Source: Tribonema minus
Taxonomy: Eukaryota > Sar > Xanthophyceae > Tribonematales > Tribonemataceae
Assembly: GCA_017506865.1 (NCBI GenBank)
Contig: JAFCMP010000223.1
Coordinates: 868,001 to 932,000, forward strand
Length of the DNA stretch: 64,000 nucleotides
Direction: 5' to 3'
In this document: one piece after another, positions 13,923 through 22,867 of the stretch
Numbering within the stretch: the first letter of the stretch is position 1
How the letters are laid out: every line of letters starts with the position of its first letter
Position numbers and translations under genes: made by a program
The notes under the pieces: model-generated
The model's database searches: none
Told to the model about the DNA's origin: nothing
Seen by the model: the letters and a program-made list of their open reading frames with translations, nothing else

Positions 13923-16121
13923 ATGTCCGGCCACTCGAAACCCGGCACCCTGAGGACCACGGTCACCACGCACACGGGGGACGTGTTCAAACTGGATGGC
14001 GAGGACTGGAAGGGCTCGGAGGCGTCCAAGCCCCTCTCCAAGAAGCCCGCGTACGATCCGGAGGAGTACGTCGGCCAGATGAAGAGCGGCTCCGAGGAGC
14101 TGAGACGCGAGGGCTCCGTCAAGTCTCAGTGGTACTCCGTCATCAACCCCTCCACCAGGAAGGCGGAGTGGGTGGAGGAGAGGGCCATCGAGCCCGTCAT
14201 TGGCTACGACATTGGCAAGTCCGCCTTCAGCCCCCACGAGGTCCTGCGCCTCTACACCGAGGCCACCAACGAGGCCTTCCTCCGCCACTACGTCAGCTAC
14301 ATGATGATGAAGCGGGAGACGGGCGGGTACGTGCTGCGCTGGAACGGGCACCGCCTCTACAACACGGACGGCACCCCATTCCGCCTCAACACCCGGTTCC
14401 CCAACCAGGCCCTGGCCGACTTCACCAAGGGGTGGCCCAAGGACATTGCGTTCGACGGCGTGCTCTACATCCCCTACGAGAACGAGTTCCACTACCACTA
14501 CATCAAGGACGAGATGAAGGCGCTGTGGATGCGGCTGAACAAGTACGGGAAGGACAGGTCGGGGAAGTGGGTCAGCGGCAGCGGCGGCAAGCCCTTCGAG
14601 CTCTCCACCAACGCTGCCATCAGCGCCGGCATCGCGAGCGTCGAGAAGGCCCGCAAGAACCTGCGGGAGGCGGCGCCCAAGCAGAAGGGGGAGGGCGAGA
14701 CGGCCTACCAGGCCAGGATGAAGACGCCCCGCGAGCTGCTGGTGAAGGCTGAGGAGGAGCTCCAGACGGTGCTGGAGACGCAGGCGGCCACCATGTTCTC
14801 GGAGGACGACGCGGACACGGGGGCGAGGTACATGGACTACGCCATGCGGAGGTTCAAGAACCCCGACAAGAACGAGAGGGTGCGCAACGTCCAGATCAAC
14901 CTGGTCGAGAGCTACATGAAGATCCGCGCCTACATCAAGGCCGTCGGCTTCACGTCCCTGCCCACCAAGGTGCCCCGCTGGCCGGACATGAGCAAGACTC
15001 TGGAGGAGACGAAGGCGATGAGGGACGTGGTCGACTACTACCACGACAGCATCCACAAGGAGATCCGGGACATGGCCGCGGCGCTGACGGACGACACGGA
15101 CAGGCAGAAGCACGATCTGGCGTGGAGCATGGCCAAGTTCCAGGTCCTCGACCTGTGGAGCACCGCCAGCGACGAGCCCTTCGTGCAGCGGTACGACATC
15201 CTCAGGAAGCGCATCGCGCCCCTGCAGGAGCGCGCCTTCCTCATCTACCGCGAGCTTCCGGACACCGACGCCTTCGCCGCCGACCAGGACTGGGGGGACA
15301 GGGACCTGAACGACCTCGACAGCGCGGACGCCAACTACCTGGCCGAGTTCGCCAGCGAGAGGGACCTGGTCCACAAGAGCCTGGCCACGAGGGCGGGCGC
15401 CTCCCTCTTCGACGCGGACCGCCTGGCGCGCAAGGTCAACATAGACCCGCACGACCCGCTGGCCGCGAAGGCTGATCTCGCGAAGAAGGCGGCCTTCGAG
15501 GCCGCCGCCAAGCGCTTCGACCTCGACTTCGACGAGTTCGTTCCCGCCGGCCACTCCAAGGCCTACGTGCGGGACATTGTGGACCTCAAGGACAGGAAGT
15601 ACCTGCCCCGCATCGACGTGCAGGTGGTGCTCAAGCCCTCCAACGGGAACACCACCCTGGAGATCGCCCCGGCGGCCTACATCAACAGCGTGGAGCACGC
15701 CATGACGGCCATCTCGGGCGCCCTGCGCCACCAGACCGTCACCATCACCGACCCCGAGGACACCCGCGACGACGCCACCATGGAGAAGAAGAAGGGCGTG
15801 CCGGACGAGCTCGGGCCCGTCGACCAGGAGAGGGCCAAGCTGCTCAGCGGCATCCTGCTGGGCTTCAAGACGGGAGAGAAGGTCGGGGACCAGTACCTGG
15901 GCAAGCTCAAGTACTTCCTCGTGCAGAGCGTCAAGGACGGGGAGATCAAGGTGGAGATCCCCGACGGCTCGCTGGACAAGGACGTGCGCCTCAAGCCCAA
16001 GGAGTACTTCCCCACCTACCCCGAGGGCATCACCATCATCTACTACACGCGCAAGATCGAGGGCGACGAGGACAACGGCGAGCCTCAGGGGTGGCTCCTG
16101 GACTCGATCGAGTACACGTGA
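13923..16121 (+). CDS. Ligase-fold-like protein lacking the catalytic lysine, 732 residues
   Basis: The frame shows the strongest codon bias in the window (almost all third positions C or G), so the product is probably abundant. The passage GYVLRWNGHRLYNTDGTPFR (about 136-155) aligns by eye with motif I (KxDGxR) and Ia of ATP-dependent DNA ligases or capping nucleotidyltransferases. DIAFDGVLYIPY at about 174-185 sits where motif III (DGELY) should be, with the usual ~35-residue spacing. Motif I reads R-W-N-G-H-R, so the nucleotidylated lysine is Arg and the Asp is Asn. No later motif IV-V is obvious. The C-terminal half is helical, then beta-rich (DGSLDKDVRLKPKEYFPTYP). It may be a non-catalytic DNA- or RNA-binding relative with a structural role; a chance resemblance cannot be excluded. 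Confidence 0.75.
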   Translation: MSGHSKPGTLRTTVTTHTGDVFKLDGEDWKGSEASKPLSKKPAYDPEEYVGQMKSGSEELRREGSVKSQWYSVINPSTRKAEWVEERAIEPVIGYDIGKSAFSPHEVLRLYTEATNEAFLRHYVSYMMMKRETGGYVLRWNGHRLYNTDGTPFRLNTRFPNQALADFTKGWPKDIAFDGVLYIPYENEFHYHYIKDEMKALWMRLNKYGKDRSGKWVSGSGGKPFELSTNAAISAGIASVEKARKNLREAAPKQKGEGETAYQARMKTPRELLVKAEEELQTVLETQAATMFSEDDADTGARYMDYAMRRFKNPDKNERVRNVQINLVESYMKIRAYIKAVGFTSLPTKVPRWPDMSKTLEETKAMRDVVDYYHDSIHKEIRDMAAALTDDTDRQKHDLAWSMAKFQVLDLWSTASDEPFVQRYDILRKRIAPLQERAFLIYRELPDTDAFAADQDWGDRDLNDLDSADANYLAEFASERDLVHKSLATRAGASLFDADRLARKVNIDPHDPLAAKADLAKKAAFEAAAKRFDLDFDEFVPAGHSKAYVRDIVDLKDRKYLPRIDVQVVLKPSNGNTTLEIAPAAYINSVEHAMTAISGALRHQTVTITDPEDTRDDATMEKKKGVPDELGPVDQERAKLLSGILLGFKTGEKVGDQYLGKLKYFLVQSVKDGEIKVEIPDGSLDKDVRLKPKEYFPTYPEGITIIYYTRKIEGDEDNGEPQGWLLDSIEYT

Positions 16122-16153
16122 GCCGGCGCGGGGCTGTGCTCTGCCACGCGGAC

Positions 16154-17854
16154 CTAGCATGTCTGCGAGCTCGATGCCGGGGACGACCCGCCCTCAGGCT
16201 CCTGCCGGCCCGGGCTGCTGCACCCTCGGGCGAGGGAGCAGTCGCTGTGCTGGAGGGCGGCGGCCTTGGTCAGCCAGGGGTGCTGCAGCACCTGCTCCAT
16301 GGAGGGTCGCCCGCGGGGGGCCTTGGTCAGCCCCCACGCGACGAAGTTCGCCAGGTCCGCCTCGTCGTCCGCGTCGTTGCCCCTCTCCCCCTGGCACGCT
16401 GTCAGGTTCGCCCTCCCGTAGAGGATGCTGTCGAACAGGCCCCTGCCTGCCACGGAGAAGGGAGGGCGGCCGCGGACCAGGCAGAAGGATGTGGCGGCCA
16501 GCCCCCACGAGTCCACCGCCGCCGTCCAGCCGCTGCCGGTGCCCTGAAACGCCTCCGGAGGCATGAAAGCGGGAGTTCCGCGGGGGCGCCCCCTGGTCTC
16601 CGCCGCCGCCTCCGGCCTCTCGCAGCAACCAAAATCGCACAACTTGACCGTCCCGTCTGCGAACCTCAGAATGTTGCCCGGCTTGACGTCCCCGTGCGCG
16701 TAGCCCCTCTCGTGAATGAACTGCAGAGCACTCGCCACCTCCGCCACGTAGGCGGCCGCCTCCGCGCTGCGCAGCACCACCCCCGCCAGCGAACCCCACT
16801 CCGCGAGCTCCATGACAATGAGGTAGGGGCCCTTGCCCTCCTGGCCTCCCTGCGTGTCCACCATCTGCACGATGTTGCGGTGCTGCAGCGCCTGCAGGGC
16901 GCGGACTTCCCTTCCGTAGGCCGCCGCGTCGTTTGCGACGACCTTCAGAGCCACGTCCGCGCCGTACTCATCGCGCGCCGCGTACACGCTCCCCGTCCCA
17001 CCCCCCCCGATCCTCCTCACCACCCGGTAGCCGGCCAGCACGTCGGTCGAGCCCCTCGGGCGAGGGAGGCAGCGCCTGACACCGAGAGCCTGCGGGAAGC
17101 TGCCGCAGCGCGTGCGGGCGGCCTCGAAGTCATCGAGGCCCGCCTTGCCGCCCCCGTGGCACGCGAGGGTGACTCGCTCCAGCATCGCCGCCCTCCGCAG
17201 CGCCAGCTCGAACGCACGTATGCGCATCTCCTCGCTGGCCTCCATGCCCCGCCAGAAGTCGGCGCTGGGGAGAGTGGCGCACCCCGCGGACGACTCCGCC
17301 ACCACCTCTGTCGTGTCGTCGCAGAGCAGCTCTCGCACCCCGACCATGTGACCGCGGAAGAGGCGAGGAAAGGCCGAGGTCTGTTCCCCTATGGCGAGCA
17401 CTCCCGAGGTCACCATGCCGATCCCGTCCCTGCCCAGAGTGAGGGCTGCGCCGGGCTTCAGCCACTCGTGTCCGAAGGCCATGGCCGACATCACATCCAC
17501 GGGCACGTGCGCAAACAGCGAAAACCTGTTCTTTATCATGCGTATGCGGGCGTCCTCCCAGACGGGGAAGGACGCCTCCGCCAAGATCGCCAGCGTCGCC
17601 GGCCGCGTTCCTGCGATGACCCTGCGATCTCTGCGTGCGGCTCCGAAGAGAAGGCAGTCCATGTCGAAGCACATGCCGTGGCCGTAAACGTCGCCCGTGT
17701 CCTCTATGTAAACCGCCGCCCCGTCAGACAGCACGAAGACCACCGACCTCTCTCGAGCACCCGCGTCAGCGCAGCAGCCCGCGACGACGGCGCCCGGTTC
17801 CACGGTGGCGATCGTGAGGCTGGAGACCAGAGCGCCCCTGGCCGTCTCCGGCAT
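16154..17854 (-). CDS. Protein kinase with cyclic-nucleotide-binding-like N-terminus
   Basis: From the ATG at 17854 the product has 566 residues. The kinase domain is complete: RIGGGGTGSVY (about 281-291), VALKVV with Lys304, HRNIVQ, the catalytic loop HGDVKPGNIL (387-396), DFG (407-409) and GTPAFMPPEA (427-436). It reads as a Ser/Thr kinase. Before it lie two segments with cNMP-binding-domain character. One is VEPGAVVAG to MCFDMDCLLFGAARRDRRVI (about 18-80), with the FGExALLxxxRxA cassette degenerate. The other is KNRFSLFAHVP to LKPGAALTL and SGVLAIGE (108-156). This is the layout of cGMP-dependent kinases. The first domain appears to begin upstream in another frame (17704-18132), pointing to a frameshift. 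Confidence 0.85.
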   Translation of the reverse strand: MPETARGALVSSLTIATVEPGAVVAGCCADAGARERSVVFVLSDGAAVYIEDTGDVYGHGMCFDMDCLLFGAARRDRRVIAGTRPATLAILAEASFPVWEDARIRMIKNRFSLFAHVPVDVMSAMAFGHEWLKPGAALTLGRDGIGMVTSGVLAIGEQTSAFPRLFRGHMVGVRELLCDDTTEVVAESSAGCATLPSADFWRGMEASEEMRIRAFELALRRAAMLERVTLACHGGGKAGLDDFEAARTRCGSFPQALGVRRCLPRPRGSTDVLAGYRVVRRIGGGGTGSVYAARDEYGADVALKVVANDAAAYGREVRALQALQHRNIVQMVDTQGGQEGKGPYLIVMELAEWGSLAGVVLRSAEAAAYVAEVASALQFIHERGYAHGDVKPGNILRFADGTVKLCDFGCCERPEAAAETRGRPRGTPAFMPPEAFQGTGSGWTAAVDSWGLAATSFCLVRGRPPFSVAGRGLFDSILYGRANLTACQGERGNDADDEADLANFVAWGLTKAPRGRPSMEQVLQHPWLTKAAALQHSDCSLARGCSSPGRQEPEGGSSPASSSQTC

Positions 17855-18132
17855 GAGAAATCGAGACCCTCCACGATCTCCAGAGCCGACTCCACCGTGC
17901 AGCGCAGCCTGCCCTCGGGGGAGGCGACGGTGAGGCGGTCGCCCCAGGAGTCTCCCCCCTCGCTGCCGCCGGGAGAGCCCGACGTCAATTCCGTCGCCTC
18001 CCGCCACTCTCCCTCATGGATGTCGTCGTCCAGGCTGCGGACATCCGGAGGAGGGGCATCTGCCCGCTGCATGAAATGCACATGGTGATCGCTCCCGTCA
18101 CAACAGAAAACGCGCGCGGAGGGCCGCTCCAT
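17704..18132 (-). CDS. Possible frameshifted N-terminal part of the kinase
   Basis: An ATG at 18132 opens a frame whose first 91 codons look coding (MERPSARVFCCDGSDHHVHF to TVESALEIVEGLDF). In contrast, the kinase frame over the same bases is an Arg/Gly-rich shadow. At about 17860 the coding character moves to the kinase frame, exactly where LDF would continue into LMPETARG if one base were added. Downstream of that point this frame becomes Arg/Ser/Pro rich. A sequencing error, a true frameshift mutation, or a separate overlapping small gene are the alternatives. An A/T-rich element shared with the divergent H4 gene (18205-18226) could be its promoter. Confidence 0.45.
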   Translation of the reverse strand: MERPSARVFCCDGSDHHVHFMQRADAPPPDVRSLDDDIHEGEWREATELTSGSPGGSEGGDSWGDRLTVASPEGRLRCTVESALEIVEGLDFSCRRRPGALWSPASRSPPWNRAPSSRAAALTRVLERGRWSSCCLTGRRFT

Positions 18133-18204
18133 GCAGCTCTGTCCGTGCCCGCCAGCGATCCGCACCGCGTCAGTCCACCGATCCACCACTGACGCTCGTT
18201 TGCC

Positions 18205-18226
18205 CGTTTTTATCTCTCGCTCGAGG
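18205..18226. promoter_or_regulatory. Promoter-like element between kinase and histone H4
   Basis: Rightward CCCGTTTTTATCTCTCGCTC, 22 bases before the H4 ATG; leftward it reads GAGATAAAAACGGGC. Confidence 0.45.
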
Positions 18227-18247
18227 CACAACTCGAAAGCAATCGCG

Positions 18248-18902
<655 letters not shown>

Positions 18903-19031
18903 GCTGGCGCTGGGGCGACTCGGAGCCGCCGGCCCTCGTGAGAAACTCGTGAAAAATGGATACTCGTCCACTCCAGCACTCCAGGTCTTTGCGTCCCCGA
19001 ACTGCCTCTGCTCGCGACCCCGATGCGCGCC

Positions 19032-19051
19032 GTTTCTTTTGTGTCGCGCAC
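19032..19051 (+). promoter_or_regulatory. T-tract promoter-like motif
   Basis: GTTTCTTTTGTGTCGCGCAC, about 33 bases before the ATG at 19084. Confidence 0.55.
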
Positions 19052-19083
19052 TCGTAGCACTCGCTTACCGATCACCGTTGCCG

Positions 19084-20025
19084 ATGGCGGTGGTACCCGG
19101 TGGCGCTGAGCGAGAGATGGCCGCCGTGCAGGCACACGCCGACCTGATGGAGCTGCTCTACCAGTGCGCGTGCCCCAGAATCCACGGCTTGTTCTGCATG
19201 ATATCCGAGAACGTGGACGACATGTTCGACACCGCGACCGATCGCACCAGGTCCCTGCAGCACACTCTGCTCGAGGTGCCCCGCTGGAACAGCCTGCAGG
19301 TAGAGGCCGTGGCATCGCTGTGCTCCGACATTGCGGACGGGTGCATGTCCGTCGTCAACGCCATCCTCCGCCTCAAGGCGCGGGTGATGAACGACGCAGG
19401 GGTGAGCGACCTGCCGGCGGCCTCGTCCCCCCACTCCTCCCCGCCCTTCACGGAAGTGGTTCACGCCCTCATGACGGAGTGCGCGGTGCCGCTCTGCGCG
19501 GCCCCCGACTACATCACGGGCGGCGCAAGTCAGCTGCCTGCGTTTGAGAGGCTGGTGAGGGTGGACAGGGCCTTCGAGAGGGCCGTCGTGCGGCTGGGCA
19601 AGTGCGTGATGCTCAAGTGCCTGGGTGCGGAGCAACTGAGGGCGCCGGATCCGAGTCACTCGAAGCGCTCTCAGAAGGCGGACTCTGACGGGTCCGACTC
19701 GGAATCGAGTCGGGGGAGAAGGCGCCGCAGGCACAGGCGCACTGACATGCGACGGGACAGAGAGCCGTCCGACGACAGCGCCCTCATGGACAGGGAGGAC
19801 GATCTGACGGCCATCGCGAGCAGCAGGCGGGGCGGCGGCGGCCACTCCAAGCAGGTGACGCTTGGCAGTTCAAGGACGCCGAGGAAGGGGGGCGAGTCGG
19901 GAACCTTCAGTGCCAGCGGCAGCGAGGAGGGCGAAAGCGGCAGCGAGGACGGCGAGAGCAGCCTCAGGGGCCGGCCCTGCACTCGCGGGGTCATGGAAGG
20001 CGACGGCAGGATGCGCGACCTGTGA
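19084..20025 (+). CDS. Unrecognised 313-residue protein with charged tail
   Basis: The ATG at 19084 is chosen because it follows a T-tract promoter; an open frame upstream runs back into histone H4. The first 190 residues are helical and Cys/Met-containing (ADLMELLYQCACPRIHGLFC, VEAVASLCSDIADGCMSVVN, FERLVRVDRAFERAVVRLGK). The rest is disordered, with Ser/Asp/Arg tracts (SDGSDSESSRGRRRRRHRRT) like the DUF5767-type gene. The composition suggests a nucleic-acid or virion-matrix role. No family is recognised. Confidence 0.65.
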   Translation: MAVVPGGAEREMAAVQAHADLMELLYQCACPRIHGLFCMISENVDDMFDTATDRTRSLQHTLLEVPRWNSLQVEAVASLCSDIADGCMSVVNAILRLKARVMNDAGVSDLPAASSPHSSPPFTEVVHALMTECAVPLCAAPDYITGGASQLPAFERLVRVDRAFERAVVRLGKCVMLKCLGAEQLRAPDPSHSKRSQKADSDGSDSESSRGRRRRRHRRTDMRRDREPSDDSALMDREDDLTAIASSRRGGGGHSKQVTLGSSRTPRKGGESGTFSASGSEEGESGSEDGESSLRGRPCTRGVMEGDGRMRDL

Positions 20026-20042
20026 AATTGTGTGAGTGGCGA
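20024..20042 (+). promoter_or_regulatory. T-rich promoter-like motif at a gene junction
   Basis: GAAATTGTGTGAGTGGC overlaps the stop of the preceding gene and lies about 20 bases before the ATG at 20061. Confidence 0.35.
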
Positions 20043-20060
20043 AGCGATACGCACACGTGC

Positions 20061-20555
20061 ATGACGGAGGGCATCGACAGCGACGAGCAGTGCGCAGCGC
20101 AGCTGGAGATGGTGCTGAGTTACATTCGTGTGAGGTCGCAGGGGAGCGCACCGAGCGAAAGCGCGGCGCTCGCCGTCGGAGCGCTGAGGAGGAGAGAGGA
20201 GGAGGCGCTCGAGGAGAGGAGACGGGCGGCGGCCGCCGCGGAGCAGGTGCGGGCCGAGGCCGACGAGGCGCGCAGGAGCGCTGACGAGGCTCTGGACGAG
20301 GCGGGCGAGGCCCGCGCGGAGGTGGCCCGCGTGCGCGAGCTGGCGGACCGGGAGAGGGACCGGTCCGAACAGGCGAGGCTGGCCGCCGCCGCGCAGCACG
20401 CCGACGCGGCGAGGGGGCTGCTCGCCCGCCTTGCGGAAGTGCAGGGGGAGCTCGAGGCCTCGAGGACGCAGTGCGAGAGCCTGAAGCAGCAGCTGGCCGC
20501 TCACGTCGAGAAGACCGCCGAGAGGATGACCCGACTCAAGGCCGCCCTCTGCTAG
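20061..20555 (+). CDS. Coiled-coil protein of 164 residues
   Basis: The ATG at 20061 (MTEGIDSDEQCAAQLEMVLS) is followed from about residue 40 by an unbroken Ala/Glu/Arg heptad helix (ALRRREEEALEERRRAAAAA, ARAEVARVRELADRERDRSE, LKQQLAAHVEKTAERMTRLK). It should form a long parallel coiled coil. The last 20 bases overlap the 3' end of the convergent gene at 20536. A structural or scaffolding role is possible; no family assigned. Confidence 0.7.
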   Translation: MTEGIDSDEQCAAQLEMVLSYIRVRSQGSAPSESAALAVGALRRREEEALEERRRAAAAAEQVRAEADEARRSADEALDEAGEARAEVARVRELADRERDRSEQARLAAAAQHADAARGLLARLAEVQGELEASRTQCESLKQQLAAHVEKTAERMTRLKAALC

Positions 20556-21030
20556 CCCCGGGCTGCGCGTCTACGACCGTGACGATGGCCTTCCTGCCCC
20601 CCACCACCACCTCGTCGCCCTCCGCGTACAGCACGCCGTCCACAAGCAGGTCGCGGTCTCCGGCCCGGATGATGTGCCCCCCCGCGTTCACCGGGTTCTT
20701 CCCCCTGAACTCCACGGACCCGATGTCGTCGGGGATGTCGAAGGTCGTCATGGCAACGGCGGGAGACTCGGGAGGCTGCGGAGGAGGCGGCGGCGGCGGC
20801 GGCGGCTGCTTCTTCTTCGCGGGTCGCCGCCTCCCCACGCTCGCCACATCAAGCGCCTCCCTAGTGGTGTACCGAACGGTATCGACTCTGCCGTCCTCGA
20901 AGGTCGCCAGCACCGTCACTGTGGCCCCGTCCTCCGCGGGCCTGACCTCGTACCTGGCGACTCCTCCCTTGGGTGCCCACGTGCAGGTGCGCAGCCTGCC
21001 CCCCGCGGAGGTGGCGGCCGCGGCGTCCAT
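20536..21030 (-). CDS. Two-part protein with proline linker
   Basis: The ATG at 21030 is used. Residues 1-65 form a small beta domain (RTCTWAPKGGVARYEVRPAE, VTVLATFEDGRVDTVRYTTR). A linker of KKK and nine prolines follows, then a second beta-rich part (GSVEFRGKNPVNAGGHIIRA, LLVDGVLYAEGDEVVVGGRK). The repeated short strands suggest SH3-like or Tudor-like barrels, but no motif is decisive. A T-tract promoter precedes it. It is convergent and overlaps the coiled-coil gene by 20 bases. Confidence 0.65.
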   Translation of the reverse strand: MDAAAATSAGGRLRTCTWAPKGGVARYEVRPAEDGATVTVLATFEDGRVDTVRYTTREALDVASVGRRRPAKKKQPPPPPPPPPQPPESPAVAMTTFDIPDDIGSVEFRGKNPVNAGGHIIRAGDRDLLVDGVLYAEGDEVVVGGRKAIVTVVDAQPGASRGRP

Positions 21031-21048
21031 GCGAGACTTGGATGACGA

Positions 21049-21070
21049 CACGTGCCGTCAAAAAACGCGG
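21049..21070 (-). promoter_or_regulatory. T-tract promoter-like motif
   Basis: Minus strand CGCGTTTTTTGACGGCACGT, about 20 bases before the ATG at 21030. Confidence 0.55.
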
Positions 21071-21100
21071 CTCGCAGGGAGCGCATCGCCGCATCCTGAG

Positions 21101-21292
21101 TCAGCTCGAGCGCTTCATGAGGACCAGCTCCTCGATGCCCTTGCCGATGTACGCCCTCGTCTGCCCGGTCTCTCTCAGCGCGACCACCACGCTCGTGCCC
21201 GCGGACACCCCGAGAACCGACCTGCAGGCCACGACCGTCCCCACCTCCCCCGTCCGCGTATCCCTCACCTTGGCTCCCTTCTCGAAAGACAT
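21101..21292 (-). CDS. Small KOW/SH3-like protein, 63 residues
   Basis: The short product starts at the ATG at 21292 (MSFEKGAKVRDTRTGEVGTV). The KGAKVRDxRTGExGTVV opening is the usual first hairpin of KOW or SH3-like barrels that bind RNA or protein. The ending is IEELVLMKRSS. The longer frame upstream crosses the promoter motif GCGATTTTGTCGGCTTC and is not used. It lies downstream of PCNA in the same direction. A function in transcription or RNA binding is only a guess. Confidence 0.6.
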   Translation of the reverse strand: MSFEKGAKVRDTRTGEVGTVVACRSVLGVSAGTSVVVALRETGQTRAYIGKGIEELVLMKRSS

Positions 21293-21304
21293 GCCGCTGC
21301 TTGC

Positions 21305-21326
21305 ACTGAAGCCGACAAAATCGCTG
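21305..21326 (-). promoter_or_regulatory. T-tract promoter-like motif
   Basis: Minus strand GCGATTTTGTCGGCTTCAG, about 20 bases before the ATG at 21292. Confidence 0.5.
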
Positions 21327-21462
21327 CCGGCCGTTGCCTCGTGCGCACGCTGGCAGACACAACAGAAGAAGATAACGCGAGCACGGCCAGCGGCTGGCAT
21401 CAAAGTTCTCATTTCCGGGCGAGTCGAGGCTCTGGACTCTGAAGTTCTGCGCTGCCCGTCCG

Positions 21463-22569
21463 TCACTTGGCCGCTTTCGCGCTGCCGCCCTCTCCGCCCG
21501 CGTCGTCGTCCGTGCACTGCGCGATCACGAGCCGCACGGTCGCGGCCTGCAGCTGGTACCGGAGCACCAGCGGATACGCCTGCTTGATGAAGATCTCGAC
21601 GACGGAGTCCAGTGGCCTCGCGAACCTCTCGACGTAGCGGGAGTAGAAGACGCCCTCGACGACCTCGTCCGTGGCCTCCGAGTCGATGAACTGCCAGTGC
21701 ATCCCGCTGGCGGTGGGCCTGATCTCGATCTCCGTGGACCCCGACGTCCCCTCCGCGCTGAGCACGAGGACATCGCGGGTGGAGCGTATCTTGATCTTGT
21801 TGGAGACGCCGCTGAGCTCGCGGATGTACCGCTGGAAGTCCGCGGAAGGGATGGACAGCACCCTCTGGAACACCGCGGGGGGGATGGTGATGATCTCGTC
21901 AGGCAGGCGCAGCAGCTTGGGCCTGTTGCTGGTCCTCGTGCGCTTGTCCTCGTTGCTGATCAGCACGCGCAGGTGGTCGGGGTCGTCCTCGCTGAGGCTG
22001 AGCTCGAGGATGTAGCCACCCGTGGTGAGGTTGCGCAGCATCTTGTACAGGGCGGCCACGTTGAGTCCCACGGTGATCTCCCGCTTGCAATAGTAGTGCT
22101 CGCTCTGGATCTGGAGGTTCACGAGCGCGACGTGGGCGGGGTCCATCGACACGAGCTTCATCCCCGCGGGACCGAAGGTGACGGGCGACTCGCTGATGAG
22201 GTCCTTGAGCGCATCCGTCAGGGTCCTCCACTGCTGAGTGTGGTGCGTCCTCATGCAGACCAGAATGCCCTCGGGCACGGCCTCGTCTGTGGGGCAGGCG
22301 ACGGCCGCTGCAGCGTCCTCACCCGCCGGCGCAGGGGCGGGAGGATCGACGACTTCGGCCCGAGGCGCGGGATTCGCCGGCGGTGCCGGCGCTGCTACGG
22401 ACGAAGCCTCGGGCGGCACTGAGAGCGCGGGGGCGGGGGCGGAGGACGCGCCACTGACCATGGCCCGTCGTGCCTTCTTGGCCTTGGGCCTCTTGATCGG
22501 CGCGGATCGAGACTCGCCGGCGTCCGAGGCCGACGCCGCCTGGGCCGGCTGCACCTCCATGCCCGTCAT
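21463..22569 (-). CDS. PCNA sliding clamp with N-terminal extension
   Basis: The ATG at 22569 gives 368 residues. Residues 1-100 are a disordered Ala/Pro-rich extension with a nuclear-localisation-like cluster KRPKAKKARR (about 26-35). The PCNA core follows: WRTLTDALKDLISESPVTFG, the classical GMKLVSMDPAHVALVNLQI strand, NVAALYKMLRNLTTGGYILE, then domain 2 with FQRYIRELSGVSNKIKIRST and the closing YPLVLRYQLQAATVRLVIAQ. Core length of about 260 residues is normal. It should form the trimeric ring that tethers the DNA polymerase at 38147-41224. The extension is unusual for cellular PCNA but seen in some virus clamps. An acidic Gly-rich tail ends the protein. Confidence 0.92.
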   Translation of the reverse strand: MTGMEVQPAQAASASDAGESRSAPIKRPKAKKARRAMVSGASSAPAPALSVPPEASSVAAPAPPANPAPRAEVVDPPAPAPAGEDAAAAVACPTDEAVPEGILVCMRTHHTQQWRTLTDALKDLISESPVTFGPAGMKLVSMDPAHVALVNLQIQSEHYYCKREITVGLNVAALYKMLRNLTTGGYILELSLSEDDPDHLRVLISNEDKRTRTSNRPKLLRLPDEIITIPPAVFQRVLSIPSADFQRYIRELSGVSNKIKIRSTRDVLVLSAEGTSGSTEIEIRPTASGMHWQFIDSEATDEVVEGVFYSRYVERFARPLDSVVEIFIKQAYPLVLRYQLQAATVRLVIAQCTDDDAGGEGGSAKAAK

Positions 22570-22627
22570 GCAGCGGTGGTTGTGAAAGTGAGGAGCGGCC
22601 GAGGACTCAGCGGGCCGCGAAGGGCCC

Positions 22628-22648
22628 ACGGAATGCGGGCGCGTTCCG
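22628..22648. repeat. Palindromic element, copy 1
   Basis: The 20 bases CGGAATGCGGGCGCGTTCCG form a hairpin (8-base arms with one G-T pair, loop GGGC). The same element, plus one flanking A, is found at 47706-47726. Confidence 0.6.
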
Positions 22649-22867
22649 TTGCCGACGTGAGCCTCAATCGCCGCGTGACGGCGACTGGCGCCGGCTGCGA
22701 AATTCTGTTGCCCCTGTCGCCAAAGGTCACGGCCACCAAAGGCCAGCGTTCGAAAAACGTCAGTCACCGGAGCACAAGCCGGCGGAACGATACGCCGCAG
22801 CCTGAGCGCCGCTTACATCGGGGAGAGAGCAGGGCGAGCGGCCGCGGGCGCCAGCACGGCGCTGAAG

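Noticed and set aside
13923..16121. Active ATP-dependent DNA ligase
   Set aside because: The catalytic lysine position is Arg and later motifs are not seen; described only as ligase-fold-like.
13863..16160. 765-residue open frame on the minus strand
   Set aside because: Mirror of the strongly biased gene at 13923; its Val/Leu/Gly/His composition is that expected from the reverse complement of GC-rich codons.
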